Shown here: in pieces, positions 9,037 to 19,002 of the stretch
How positions within the stretch are numbered: the first letter of the stretch is position 1
Layout of the letters: every line of letters begins with the position of its first letter
Origin: Amylostereum areolatum
Taxonomy: Eukaryota; Basidiomycota; Agaricomycetes; Russulales; Stereaceae
NCBI GenBank assembly: GCA_012932865.1
Contig: SAXG01000056.1
Span: 186,001-250,000 of the forward strand
Direction: 5' to 3'
Length of the DNA: 64,000 nt
Made by a program: the position numbers and the translations under genes
The notes under the pieces: generated by a model
Told to the model about the DNA's origin: nothing
The model's input: only the letters and a program-made list of their open reading frames with translations
The model's database searches: none

Positions 9037-11387
9037 ATGCTGGTTGATAAATTCCTGGCGTCGCGCACCGCCTCTCACCTCAGACCTACACTTGTTCGTC
9101 CTCCGCGAGGCCGCCAATACAGTATGATGCCATTCAGTCAGCCTATTTCTACCGCGAGCCAGAGCGCTCCGTCTACTCGACAAGTTCAAATCCGTGTGCG
9201 TGCTATGACCTGATTCACTTAATGTCTTTCGATGTTCATCCAGAGCGGTTCTCAGGACAGGATTGCGCAAATGGACTCGCTATCGCCTGTCCCCTACAGT
9301 AGCCGCCAAGGCATCCCTCCTCGACACATTAGGTCGAAGGCACAATTATCTGCGGATCTCCCTTACCGAACGCTGCAACCTCCGATGTGCCCATCTCTTC
9401 TCCGATACCCGCCTTGCTAGCTCATTATAACCATAACGCCTAGGCTTTTACTGCATGCCGAGCGAGGGCGTGGAACTCTCCCCCAGCCCATCCCTTTTAT
9501 CAGATGATGAGATCATTCGTCTTGCAAGATTATTTGTTATGAACGGTGTCACTAAAATCCGACTCACTGGCGGTGAGCCCACGATTCGCAAGGGAATCGT
9601 CGAATTAGTCGGTGAGGAAATGCTTCGTATTCTACAGTGCCTTCCTCAAAATAACCGCAAGCTTCTCACAGCACGGCTCAACGGTCTCCGTGAATATGGA
9701 CTTCAATCCATTGGAATGACAAGCAATGGCCTCATACTTCACAGGCATCTCCCGGCCTTGGTATCCAACGGCCTTAGCCACCTCAATATCAGGCTCGAGT
9801 CTCTCTTTTTCCTTTCCGAGGCACCATCTGACCGACTTACCATAGTCTGGATACTCTCGACCCATTCAAGTTCGAACTTATGACTCGCCGAATGGGTCAT
9901 GAGGCCGTCTTGCGCTCTCTGCACCAAGCGCTAGCCTCACCGGGCCTGAAGAGCGTCAAGCTCAATGTCGTAGTCATCAAGGGACTGAACGACTCTGAAG
10001 TCGCGGGGTTTGTGGACATGACAAAGGACCAGGACCTGTCCGTCCGATTCATTGAGTTTATGCCGTTCACAGGTGATTCGTTGAGGTCCTATCCTGACTG
10101 GAACCCACACTGACCCATGTTCCAAGGAAACAAATGGGACAAATCTAAAATGGTGCCATCGGCAGAGCTGCTGGCCAGCGTTTCGTCAAGATATCCTGAT
10201 ATCATCAAGGCCGAAGACGAACTTAACGACACTGCCAGGTCTTTTCGCGTGCCAGGTTACCGTGGAAGCATAGGCTTCATCAGTAGCATGTCAGACCACT
10301 TTTGCGGCTCGTGCAATCGTCTGAGACTCACGGCCGATGGCCAAATCAAAGTAGGTTGTCCTCGCGTGTTTGTGATATTGACTAATCATGAACGTCATCA
10401 GGTTTGTCTTTTCGACGCAAAAGAAATGTCCCTTCGTGATCGTCTCCGCGCAGGTGCCGATGACATGGCACTTCTCAAGACGATAAGAGTGGCCTTGCAT
10501 GGGAAGAAAGAGAAACATGCCGGTATGGAAGATATCGATGTTGTTACGAACAGACCCATGATTCTCATTGGTGGATGAACACCTTATTTTGCCTCGTGAT
10601 GTAAGCTTTGCAGTTCAAAACCTTCTCTGTGCGACTCATATTCCGTCATTAGGTATATTTAACAGTGGACGGGTCCTTACCCTCTCCTCGACTTCACGTT
10701 CCACAGCCCCACCTCCTTCTGCCATGGGTATCGAAGACGCCACCGCAGCCCGCCTTGACGCAGATCAGATCCAGCTCTACAAGAGCGGCTGCTTCATCGC
10801 CTACAGGGCTCACCCACATGGATGATCAGGGTCGGCCTTCCATGGTCGACGTATCCGACAAGGACCCCTCTAGTCGCACCGCGATTGCAAGCGGGCGTAT
10901 TTATCTGCCCCGTGCGGCCTTCGCACTGGTTTCCCCGACCTTTTCAGTGGAAGCAGCGCATAACAATAACACCTCTACCATACAGAAAGCCCAAGAGAAG
11001 GCGCGGGCGAAGGGAGACGTCCTGGCCGTGGCCCAACTGGCAGCCATCATGGGATGCAAACGGACCGCAGATCTGATTCCTCTCTGCCACCCGCTTCCAT
11101 TAACACATATCTCCGTCACCCTCACCCCAGAACAAACCCCCGGACCTTCCGACATATCTGGATCAGGGATGGACGGAGTCTACAGCGTATTTTGTCAAGC
11201 CACTGTCCGCTGCGAAGGGCGCACTGGAGTTGAGATGGAGGCTCTCACCGCGGTATCTGTTGGCCTGTTGACTGTGTGGGACATGTTGAAAGCTGTGGCA
11301 GGGCGGGAGATGTCTATTGGGGATATTGTTGTGTCTCGAAAGGCGGGTGGAAAAAGCGGGGACTTCATTCGCAGGAACATTGAATAG
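9037..11387 (+). CDS. MOCS1: Molybdenum cofactor biosynthesis protein MOCS1 (MoaA radical-SAM domain plus MoaC domain)
   Basis: First step of molybdopterin synthesis: GTP to 3',8-cH2GTP (MoaA) and on to cyclic pyranopterin monophosphate (MoaC). ATG 9037 gives MLVDKFLASRTASHLRPTLV, a mitochondrial presequence. The junction after VQI (9200-9260) is the only one I could not fix. The radical-SAM cluster site CNLRCFYC is split by an intron at 9387-9443 inside a Cys codon. Then LFVMNGVTKIRLTGGEPTIR, LMTRRMGHEAVLRSLHQALA, VRFIEFMPFTGNKWDKSKM and the second cluster site [20 protein letters not shown]. The MoaA part ends NRPMILIGG at a TGA (10576-10578); the GG tail is essential in this family. The MoaC part (LTHMDDQGRPSMVDVS, KRTADLIPLCHPLPL, EGRTGVEMEALTAVSV, KAGGKSGDF) follows in a frame reached by splicing 10571-10665. 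It has no in-frame ATG upstream of its conserved LTH, so a fused message is expected. Confidence 0.9.
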
Positions 11388-11590
11388 ATCGAAATGTATG
11401 TTGTCTTCTGTCTGTCTTCCCGTTCATCCGTTGGCTCGTGGCACCGTCGGGGTGCATCAAGGCGCTGAAGCTCTGAAGAACGACGTGTTCCTACACTCTT
11501 GTCATAGCCTACGAGCTGTTCCGCCCTCCTTCCGTGCGGCATACCGGCAAATACATAAGTGCACCCCAGCGCGTACATGGCAGCTAACAG
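11388..11590. other. 3' region of MOCS1 and of a possible converging small gene
   Basis: No recognisable coding region. Minus-strand reading frames here remain open into the last MOCS1 exon, which I treat as chance overlap. Confidence 0.4.
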
Positions 11591-11918
11591 TAGCGAGCGA
11601 CATCCGGGATCTGTAGCTGGAAGTGACAACCACCCTCGAATCTGTGTCAGCACCAAGATCATATCGCGCATCTCGAACTTCTGTGGGAGCATCGTCGTGG
11701 GCGGCGAAACCATCTAGACAGTTCCCGTACGTAAGTCAACGTCGTTTCGCCGGTCACTGCGATTATCGTTGATAGGTGGATGGACCCACTCTTCAACGCC
11801 GTCATCTACAGCATCACATACTGAATGTCGTGCGCTCATGATCGTGCCATGAAGCCGCCCTTACGGTATCCCGGATGCCGAACGGTAATTTGTATGTATC
11901 TACACCTGTAGACATCAT
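11591..11918 (-). CDS. Possible small multi-exon gene of unknown function (3' end unresolved)
   Basis: Not recognised. On the minus strand ATG 11918 opens an 18-codon exon (11918-11865, MMSTGVDTYKLPFGIRDT), then a 59-base intron with donor GTAAGG and acceptor GCTGTAG, a 16-codon exon (11805-11758, MTALKSGSIHLSTIIA), a 44-base intron (donor GTGACC, branch-like TTGACTTAC, acceptor CTGTCTAG), and a third exon from 11713 beginning MVSPPTTMLPQKFEMRDMIL. All three exons are in phase 0 and the introns have the size and signals of the neighbours. The third exon is open far into MOCS1, so another intron or an earlier end is likely; I could not choose it. No domain is recognised, and it could still be chance. 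Confidence 0.35.
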
Positions 11919-12236
11919 TCCTAACTAGATATGGATCTGTAGAGCCTCCGGCATGAACGTCCCACGAGACGAGAGGGGAGCACCGCACGGCGTAGTTCGA
12001 GAGAAAGCTCGAGAATTATATTGAATTTACGTTAACGTGCAGTACAGACGCCTTGAACGGTGAAACTGGGACATAGTACTAGAAATACAGCGATGGTAAT
12101 GTAGGAGGGTTGATGATAACGACAAGATACCGAGACGAAAGAGTAGCAACCAGTGCGCTATATTAACGGAATCATCAAAATGAAATGAAGGTCTTGTAGT
12201 TCATTCCGAGACGCGGGGAGAAGGATGGAAAGCTTA
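11919..12236. other. Spacer between the possible small gene and the GNAT gene
   Basis: I see nothing recognisable here. It would contain the promoter of the tentative gene at 11591-11918 and the 3' untranslated region of the GNAT gene. Both are on the minus strand. Confidence 0.4.
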
Positions 12237-13453
12237 TCACCAGTGCCCTCTCGGCGCACCGGTTTTGAAGCCAATCTCGAGGGCATCTTCCACACCCATC
12301 GGCTTGTCCTTGCCACAGAGGCCGACGAATCCAACACGGTCATAGACTCGCTGCGCACTGTTGCTGTGGCCTACGTAAAGCGTCACGGTGCTTTTCCCAC
12401 AATCTATCAATAGTCTACAATGAAGGACGATGAGCTTGGGCAGAGTCAGCTCGGCGATATGAAAACGTACCTGCGCGTGACGCTGCGCACAAGATGCTCC
12501 GCGTACCCCCTCCTCCTCCACCTGGGGGTGGTATAAACCTTGGTGATTGCACTAACGTTCTGGGAGCTGCGTGTGACCGCACAGATAGTGGTCACCTCGC
12601 CGTCGGCCTCGTATATCCAGATGAGGCCTTTTGATATGAGCTCGTTGGCCTCGACCATTCCTCGCTCAAGTGTGAGAGGAAAGTAAACCTAGATCAAAGA
12701 CGTTGAGCCAAAACTGGGTATCTCCGGGATAGACTAGCTTACCGACTCGTCCGCAAATTCCTTGCATAATTGCGCAACCTCGTTGAGATCTCCCATGTTG
12801 GCACGACGGATACTATCTCCGTGCGGCAGGACGTCCTGGACAGCCCTGAACGTCGACCGGTTGCAGTACGTGTAATACGCGGCGTAGAATGGGATTTTCT
12901 CGGTCTCCAGACCCGTGTAGTCGGACCATAAGCTACTGAACGACTTGGCCAACTTGGTGGGTCCGAACACGGAGAACACTCGTGACGGGGGAATGAATTC
13001 CCACAGGTGTTGTATCAGGGCCTCCATCCGTTGATCCAGCCACGACGGGTGGATGGCGGACGGAGTTTTGGGCGTCCAGAGGAAGATGGGATATTCACCC
13101 AACGTCCAGTTGACGCAGGAGAGGGCGAGATCAAGGGTTGGGGGATCGTGTGGAGATGGAGCGGACCAAACAGTGACCCAGAACGGCTCTGTGGAATTAC
13201 GGCGATTCTTGTGTGCTGAGGATGTGACCCGCGATGAGAGGATGTGATTCCTCGCGTCCGACTCGTCCGTGAAGTGAAGACCGGTCAAAGCGGTTTCGGC
13301 GCTGACGAGTTTGAGCGCATGCGCGAGGACGATATTTGACGATCGTTCATGGCGTAGCAGTGTGGGGTAGGTGAGGGAAAGAAAGTCGACCGCGTTGTCA
13401 CTGTGGCGAACGAAGATAGAGCGCGGTGAACTTGGATAATGAATGCCAGGCAT
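12237..13453 (-). CDS. GNAT family N-acetyltransferase (FR47-like)
   Basis: Three exons, 13453-12743, 12688-12471 and 12414-12237, give 368 residues. The first 230 residues form a less conserved N-terminal domain (MPGIHYPSSPRSIFVRHSDN, LLRHERSSNIVLAHALKLV, PFWVTVWSAP). The C-terminal third is the acetyltransferase fold: SIRRANMGDLNEVAQLCKEF, IWIYEADGEVTTICAVTRSS, the acetyl-CoA-binding loop VYTTPRWRRRGYAEHLVRSV (R-R-x-G-Y/x-A pattern) and LYVGHSNSAQRVYDRVGFV (the N-x-x-A-x-x-x-Y-x-x-x-G-F motif). The substrate is unknown; in fungi this two-domain layout is common and mostly uncharacterised. The Arg-Arg-Arg-Gly pocket and the N-S-A-Q-R-V-Y segment are intact, so it should be active. A TATA element sits about 92 bases upstream. 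Confidence 0.85.
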
Positions 13454-13544
13454 GGTTCAATGGAGTGACGCGTAGATAGAAGGCCAGAAGGATGCTGTGA
13501 TCGGAAGGGAGGATGTTGCTGGGAGATTGCGAGCATGGCCGACG

Positions 13545-13552
13545 CTTTTATA
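13545..13552 (-). promoter_or_regulatory. Candidate TATA box of the GNAT gene
   Basis: TATAAAAG on the minus strand, about 92 bases upstream of the start codon at 13453. Confidence 0.5.
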
Positions 13553-13961
13553 CTGGTACACCGAGGTCAACACTAGATGGAACGAGGTACAACAACGGTG
13601 GGCAGACCGCCGAAGTCGCCCTGCAAGGTAAAGATCTTGAGTGTAAATCTCACCCAATGCACGGACGTGACCGGCGGGTTTCAAGGCAATTTGAGCACGG
13701 TGAGAACTAATTTCAACGCGGGGTGACGCGAAGCGCTTACAGAACTGAACGATCAACTGAAATTTCTTGATTTTGGTCGCCAAACGATGTGTACAAATCA
13801 GCCAGTTCAGCACCGAAAAGATCCCGCACCAGGACTGACCCTTGTGATTGACGCCCAGTTCTGCCACAGGACAATTCGTCTCCTTAATTGAGAGTGCAGT
13901 GACCCCGGGCCGCATTGAGAGCAAATCACTGGGTACGACAGCTCTCGGCGGCCAAGGACGT
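13553..13961. other. Spacer upstream of the GNAT gene
   Basis: A minus-strand frame is open from 14176 to 13457 (239 codons), but its composition and its overlap with the GNAT TATA box and with the better-supported exon ends at 13962 argue against coding. Nothing else is seen. Confidence 0.4.
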
Positions 13962-14644
13962 TTAAATCGCCCCTGTGTGCATAGAGCGGCGTCGGAGACC
14001 GGCGAGTAGCGATATTTTTGCGACACCAAACACATAAGTTGAAACGACGGTACTAAGGCTGTGTGCAAACCCGTGTTTGAGAAGTATTGGTTCGAGTCCA
14101 GCATTGCACGACTTGGACAGTCGCGTAATAAGCTATAAGGGATGGCAGTGTTACTTTTGTACCTGTCATGCGTCAAATATTCTCACCGTTGTGGGGAGCA
14201 AGAGGAGCTGTACCTATGATCAGCATTAAGATGTTCAGATGGGGAACCCTTACGGTTTCCCATAACGCCAAAGGGTAAGCAACAAACATGCCCGACAATA
14301 CACCAATAGGGGTCTTCTTAGCGGCTTCAACGCCCAATACACCGTGAGACGTTGATGCGAAAATCAGGGAACTGTCTGGACCGAGCAGGGCTGTCGTAAA
14401 TCTCGTAAAACATACGGCTAAAGCCTAACAGCTCTCCCGCGTAAGATTCCCGCGAAGACCCACGCATACCGACCATGCCAGCATACGGGCTGACTGGCAG
14501 TGAATTCTTCCACCAGGAAGTCGTGCCGTGGTTCATAAATGCACTACAGGTGGACCTGAATGTCGTGTACTATAGATCTGCAGATGTGCCACACCGTCGA
14601 TCACCGTATCTGACTTACTGTGAGTAATCCAAAAGGTTTAGTCC
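13962..14644 (-). CDS. Possible multi-exon membrane protein of unknown function (5' end unresolved)
   Basis: Not recognised. Minus-strand segments that join through GT..AG introns read: a 26-base exon 14644-14619, an exon from 14543 (AFMNHGTTSWWKNSLPVSPY, then AGMVGMRGSSRESYAGEL), a segment ELSLIFASTSHGVLGVEAAK then IGVLSGMFVAYPLALWET, a short exon VQLLLLPTT (donor after it GTGAGA) and a last exon LITRLSKSCNAGLEPILLKH, then FAHSLSTVVSTYVFGVAKI, with the stop TAA at 13964-13962. The hydrophobic runs suggest two to three membrane helices. A further hydrophobic stretch (FRLCVLLGVVAWMTLAMEHM, near 15000) may be an upstream exon, but I could not connect it. Reading frames conflict in two places, so the model is tentative. 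Confidence 0.35.
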
Positions 14645-15136
14645 CTATGACGGCGGAGCCAGGATCGCTACATCGACGTCGCGACTCGGGTGCGATCTTA
14701 GGCCATGCGAACCGGTCAGGGATAAGGCGAAGTAAGCTGTGTCGCTGGAGGACGTTGCTGCGTGGGATCACTTCGTACGGGGCTCCAGTATTCCGACTTC
14801 GACGACGGTCAGCATCTGGGGGCACGAAGTCCGCAGTGGGGCCACAGAACGAGACCTTGGTCACGATGGCGGAGCTTGACTGAGCGAGCAAGGCTTGATT
14901 CGCCAAAGTTTCCGTCGCCGCTCATGCACATGCCGCAATCCTAATGGAGTCATACATGTGTTCCATGGCCAGCGTCATCCACGCGACAACTCCGAGGAGG
15001 ACGCATAACCGGAACGGAAGTGCGGGACGATTTTGTGGTCATTGCTCCATTTACTGCAGTGTAACGCCATCCATGAAGAGGCGGCAACGGACGACACGAT
15101 AAACCCCCCAAGTTGGTCCCTTGATCAGTCACTGAG
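14645..15136. other. Region possibly holding 5' exons of the tentative membrane protein gene
   Basis: The minus strand contains a frame reading VSFCGPTADFVPPDADRRR and, near 15000, a hydrophobic stretch. No confident splice path links them to the exons downstream, and no homology is recognised. Confidence 0.3.
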
Positions 15137-15735
15137 TCAGGACTGTAACGGCTTAATGAACTGCTCCAAGAGCATCCCTATTTCTCCTTCGACAAGACGC
15201 GCGTTCTTCACGTGCGGAAAGGGGAAGTAGAAGCGTTGACCAAGCCGGCGTAAGGACTGGTAAGATATCAGAATCAGAAACAAACGTACGTCTGTGGTCC
15301 GTACGACCGTCGGGATCGACTGAACAAGCCACGGCTCTGCACGGAAGGGGTTGGACGGTGTCTTCCACCTAAGTTAGAACGTATGGCGTTAGCATTCACC
15401 GCGACGCTGCGCCGGGCATGAGAAGATACTGACTCGGGCTTATGACCGACATAGACGATCAGCGCCGACGGCGCGTCCGAACCATCAAACGTGCGTTCGA
15501 CGAGGTGCTCGACATCACGGCAGTCCTACAGTTTGCCGATCCAGCGCACGACCATGACATGAGCCTTGCGCGTGCACATGCACGAGCGGTAAGTGGAACT
15601 CGAAAGCGCACGAGAACTCACACCACACCACATCCGACCGCTTTCATCGCGAGAAGCGTAAAAGATCACGTATTGTTCTTTGATGGCTGCCAGAGATGCA
15701 GGAGAGGTCGAAGCAGAGGCAACGTGGAGAGGCAT
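15137..15735 (-). CDS. Thioredoxin-like protein of the TXNDC17/DUF953 family
   Basis: A small cytosolic thioredoxin-fold protein of about 140 residues in four exons. ATG 15735 starts MPLHVASASTSPASLAAIKE, then EQYVIFYASRDESGRMWC. A GGT|GTGAGT donor leads to DCRDVEHLVERTFDGSDAPS, giving the active-site sequence WCGDC. Next come ALIVYVGHKPE, then WKTPSNPFRAEPWLVQSIPT with the cis-proline (IPT) of the fold, VVRTTD, GQRFYFPFPHVKNARLVEGE and finally MLLEQFIKPLQS before TGA 15139-15137. The W-x-x-P-S-N-P-F-R segment is the signature of the TXNDC17 (TRP14-like) family, which reduces disulfides in proteins and small molecules in animals. Both active-site cysteines are present; family members often have WCPDC, here the residue is Gly. 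It is too fragmented by introns to show up as one open frame. Confidence 0.82.
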
Positions 15736-16432
15736 CGTGAGCGGGGCTCGGACGGTGTTTGCGAAAAGAGAACAAGGTCACAGTAGGCGGCTGAGTCCTG
15801 AGTCCTGACTAACTACATACTACACATTCGCTTCGGGTGCTTACCCCACACACCGGAAACCGAGACGCAAACAACGGATTCCTTGGCAGATTCACTATGT
15901 TCCAGGTACCTATAAGTATGAGTTAGTCAGGGTTTGTGTTACACGAACTTGGCCCGTCGACCGCAAGTCGACCGCCTCCAATCGGAGCCAAATATTGTTG
16001 CCGCCTTCTGCCTGATATTCCTCCATTGGCGAGAAGTGCGATGCGTCTCAGATCAGGACTACTGGTTAGATCTGCAACGGGAAACTATAACGCCTCCACT
16101 CAAAAGCTAAATTGCTCCGTAGAGCAGCAAAACATGGTATGCACAGCACAGTGGTATAGATGAAGCAGAGCGTGCCTACACGCGATAAGTACTAGTAAAG
16201 GGGAGTGTGCCAACCCCAAACAGTGATAGGTAAGGAAGAGTGGGCTACAGTCCGGAAAACCACATTAGAGCACCGAAGAACCGAGATATTCACAACGACG
16301 AGTCAAGACACGTAAGGTGGGAGAGGAGGAGAGATGATGACAGGGGAGGAAGTCCGATAAGTCCATGGGGAAGAAACAAGTCCATCTATACAGCTCATAA
16401 CGACATAGCAGATTCGTTTACGATCTCGAACT
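15736..16432. other. Intergenic region upstream of the TXNDC17-like gene
   Basis: Holds the TXNDC17-like promoter and the 3' untranslated region of the secreted repeat protein gene. I see no other gene, RNA or repeat. Confidence 0.5.
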
Positions 16433-18335
16433 TCAATATGATGAAGACGAGCCGGACGAACAGCCGGACGATCCACAGTCGCTCGAGCTCGATTTCGAGG
16501 AGGATGACGAGCAGCCTGAAGAGCCGCAGTCACTCGATTTCGAGGATGACGATGAGCAGCCAGATGAGCCACAATCACTTGAACTTGATTTCGAAGAGGA
16601 TGACGAGCAGCCTGATGAGCCGCAATCGCTTGACTTGGAGGAGGAGCATCCTGATGAACCACAGTCGCTGCTAGCCGTCGCTTGCGCATACGCCGTCGAG
16701 GTGGTGTACGACGGGGATGAGGCGTACGTGTTGTACGTGTTGCTATTACCGGCAGTCATGCCCCACATAGACTTGCACTGTACCTTCGTTAAAACAACTG
16801 CTGAGGTCGTCAGAATCAAAGCTGCTTACCTTTCCGAGGCAGTAAGACAAGCTAGTCTCCACCACAGTTTGCGTTGCAGTTGCAGTCACAGTGTTGGTCA
16901 ACACTTGAGTCATAACGTCGGTAACGGTCGACGTCATGGTCTGCTCAACGGTCTTGGTCTAAAAAGGCGTCAATAAAAACGACAACGGATAAAGAAAAGG
17001 ACGACATACGTTGTCGATAACCTTGGTGGAAACCCAGACGGAAACATAGGTGGTCGGAACGGTGACGGTGCTGACATGTACTGCAGTGACAGTATCCGTT
17101 TCCGTTGCAGTAGCAGTTTGAACGATGGTCATCTTGTCGACGATGGTGGAGGTCAGGGTGTGCTCAACCGTCTTGGTCTAAACGCATTTTCGTCAGATAA
17201 GAACCGGACGTGTTCGTAGATGTACTCACGTTGTCAATGACCTCGGTAGACACCCAGACCTTGGTTGTCGTCGTCGGCTTCACAATCGTGGTGGCGAATG
17301 TCTTAGTGACGAAGTCGGTTTCGGTCTGCTTGATGACGTCTGTGACCTTTTGAGTGGCAGTCTCCGTCATGGTTTGGGTGACGGTCGCCGTCTTGACCTC
17401 AGTCATGGTCTTGATCTCGGTGGTCGGCACGACCTGGGTCTTGACTTCAGTCATCGTCTTGATGTCCGTTTTTGTTGCCGTCATGGTCTCCGTCATGGTC
17501 ACGGTTGTGGGCTTGACTACAGTCTATTCGTTCCGTTGTTTCGGTCAACCTTGCCAAATTAATCAATGGCGACGGAAATGAACGTACGGAGGTCATGGTC
17601 TCCGTCATGGTCTTTGTTTCCGTCATAGTCTTGGTGTCCGTCATGGTGTGGGTGACCGTCATGGTATCGGTCATGGTCTTGATTTCAGTCTTGGTATCAG
17701 TCATGGTGACTGTGTGAGTATTGCAGTAACCCTTGCTGTAAACGCGACACAATGCATAGCGAGGAAGAACAGACGGCAAGAACACGGAAGGTCAGATCGA
17801 CCAGTACAACCAAGGAAAGAAGAATGACGTACTTGTTGATGATGATGGTCTCATAACAACCGGAAGTTTGATACTGGATTAAGACGACGATGAGCACGGG
17901 AACGAATCCGACGGAACGAAATCAACGCACCCATGATTGCTGCATACATGAACCATCCGATCCCTTGTAGTAACCGTACCCACAGTCCATGCTTTTGTAT
18001 CCTCCGCCCATGAATTGGGAGTAAGGCATGGAAGAATAATCCATGGAAGATTGATCGTAGGGAGCGGCGGTGATCTGACTGGCCATCGCTGATGAACTGG
18101 AAGAACCGGACGACCCATAGCCGTATGCGTTTGAGTTGTCTGCGGGGCTGGGAGAGGGCGCAGACGCTGAACTGGCAGCAGACGCCGAACTGGCAGCAGG
18201 CGCTGAACTAGCGGCAGGAATACTGGAGTCGACAGAGGCAGCAGGGGAAGCGGCAGGGGCTGGAAGGTTGATCATAGACACAACCTGCGCCGAAGCGGCG
18301 GCGGCCAAGGAGAGCGCAAACACGAAGGACTTCAT
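16433..18335 (-). CDS. Secreted Thr/Ser-repeat protein with C-terminal DCGSSGC repeats
   Basis: A predicted extracellular or cell-wall protein, about 470 residues in six exons. A signal peptide (MKSFVFALSLAAAASAQ) precedes an Ala/Pro/Ser-rich stretch, then a Tyr/Gly/Met-rich part (SMDYSSMPYSQFMGGGY) with paired cysteines and GCYETIIINNKGYC. The middle is built of T-x-T repeats (TMTETKTMTETMT and variants), the kind of tract expected to be heavily O-mannosylated. Exons 17523-17230, 17177-17010 and 16958-16830 meet at phase 0 junctions with nearly the same flanks: VSTEVIDN|TKTVEHTLTST and VSTKVIDN|TKTVEQTMTST. The end (exon 16819-16433) has five copies of DCGSSGC spaced by Ser/Lys, ending SGSSSSY. 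No glycosylphosphatidylinositol signal is visible. No catalytic domain is recognised; a structural or adhesive role is inferred. Confidence 0.78.
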
Positions 18336-19002
18336 CGGAAAAAGAGGGGCGGGTCTTGAAAGGGCCGAAGGAACAGTGGTGCGTTAACGCGGAAAAGGAG
18401 AGTAGACCGGTGAAGGCGACGATGCTAGCGGTCTACGCTTGGCTAAGAGTGATACTGGCTGGCAGTGAACGTGGGTAGCGGAAATATAGCTTGTCCAAGG
18501 CAAGCTCTCTGTGAAAAACGAAGGATGAGAGAGTATACAGAGGCAAATGAAGAAGAACTGACCGCTGAAGACCGAACGAAAAAAGGAGAGGAAATGAAAG
18601 GAAAGGAAAACCTACGAAGAGGGGCAAGGTTGAAAGGAATGAAGAGGGTGGGAGACGCCAGCTATAAGTCCTCGGAAGAAATGCCCACGGCACCGCACCC
18701 GTCGAGCAGGAGGACGTCGCATTGGCTCCCCACGCAATGGTACGCCTGGACTTCTCGGAGATGGACATTCGCCTCTGATGAGTCTCCTTGGCGACCCCGT
18801 CACCTCCTCCTCGCCGAATCCCTTCCAAACTTCCTCATTGGCTGTCCTGAGATCACGTGACGGATATCCCCTCCTCTCATTGGCTCCCTCCAACTGCGCG
18901 TTCAGTTCTTACTTCCTCCAGATCCCGGACTCGTCCGCCGTTCTTCGATAACATCCTCTATTATCCAACCGTATAGATCTACTGCTACGCCGCCTGCCCC
19001 CT
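18336..19002. other. Intergenic region upstream of the secreted repeat protein gene
   Basis: Promoter and 5' leader of the repeat protein gene and the 3' end of Agc1. Open frames on both strands here look like chance. There are no repeats or RNA genes. Confidence 0.5.

Noticed and set aside
10665..10825. Alternative frame GIFNSGRVLTL... as linker between MoaA and MoaC
   Set aside because: It uses the acceptor at 10652 but then needs a second frame change without a usable intron before LTHMDD.
14085..14110. tRNA-like T-arm sequence GGTTCGAGTCC
   Set aside because: The flanking bases do not form a T stem of five pairs, and no acceptor, D or anticodon arm is found around it.
13457..14176. 239-codon open frame on the minus strand
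   Set aside because: Its composition looks random, it covers the GNAT TATA box and conflicts with a better splice model that ends at 13962. Absence of stops over 720 bases in one frame can occur by chance at this GC content.
16240..16689. Plus-strand and other-frame ORFs over the DCGSSGC repeats
   Set aside because: Shadow frames of the repetitive minus-strand coding sequence.
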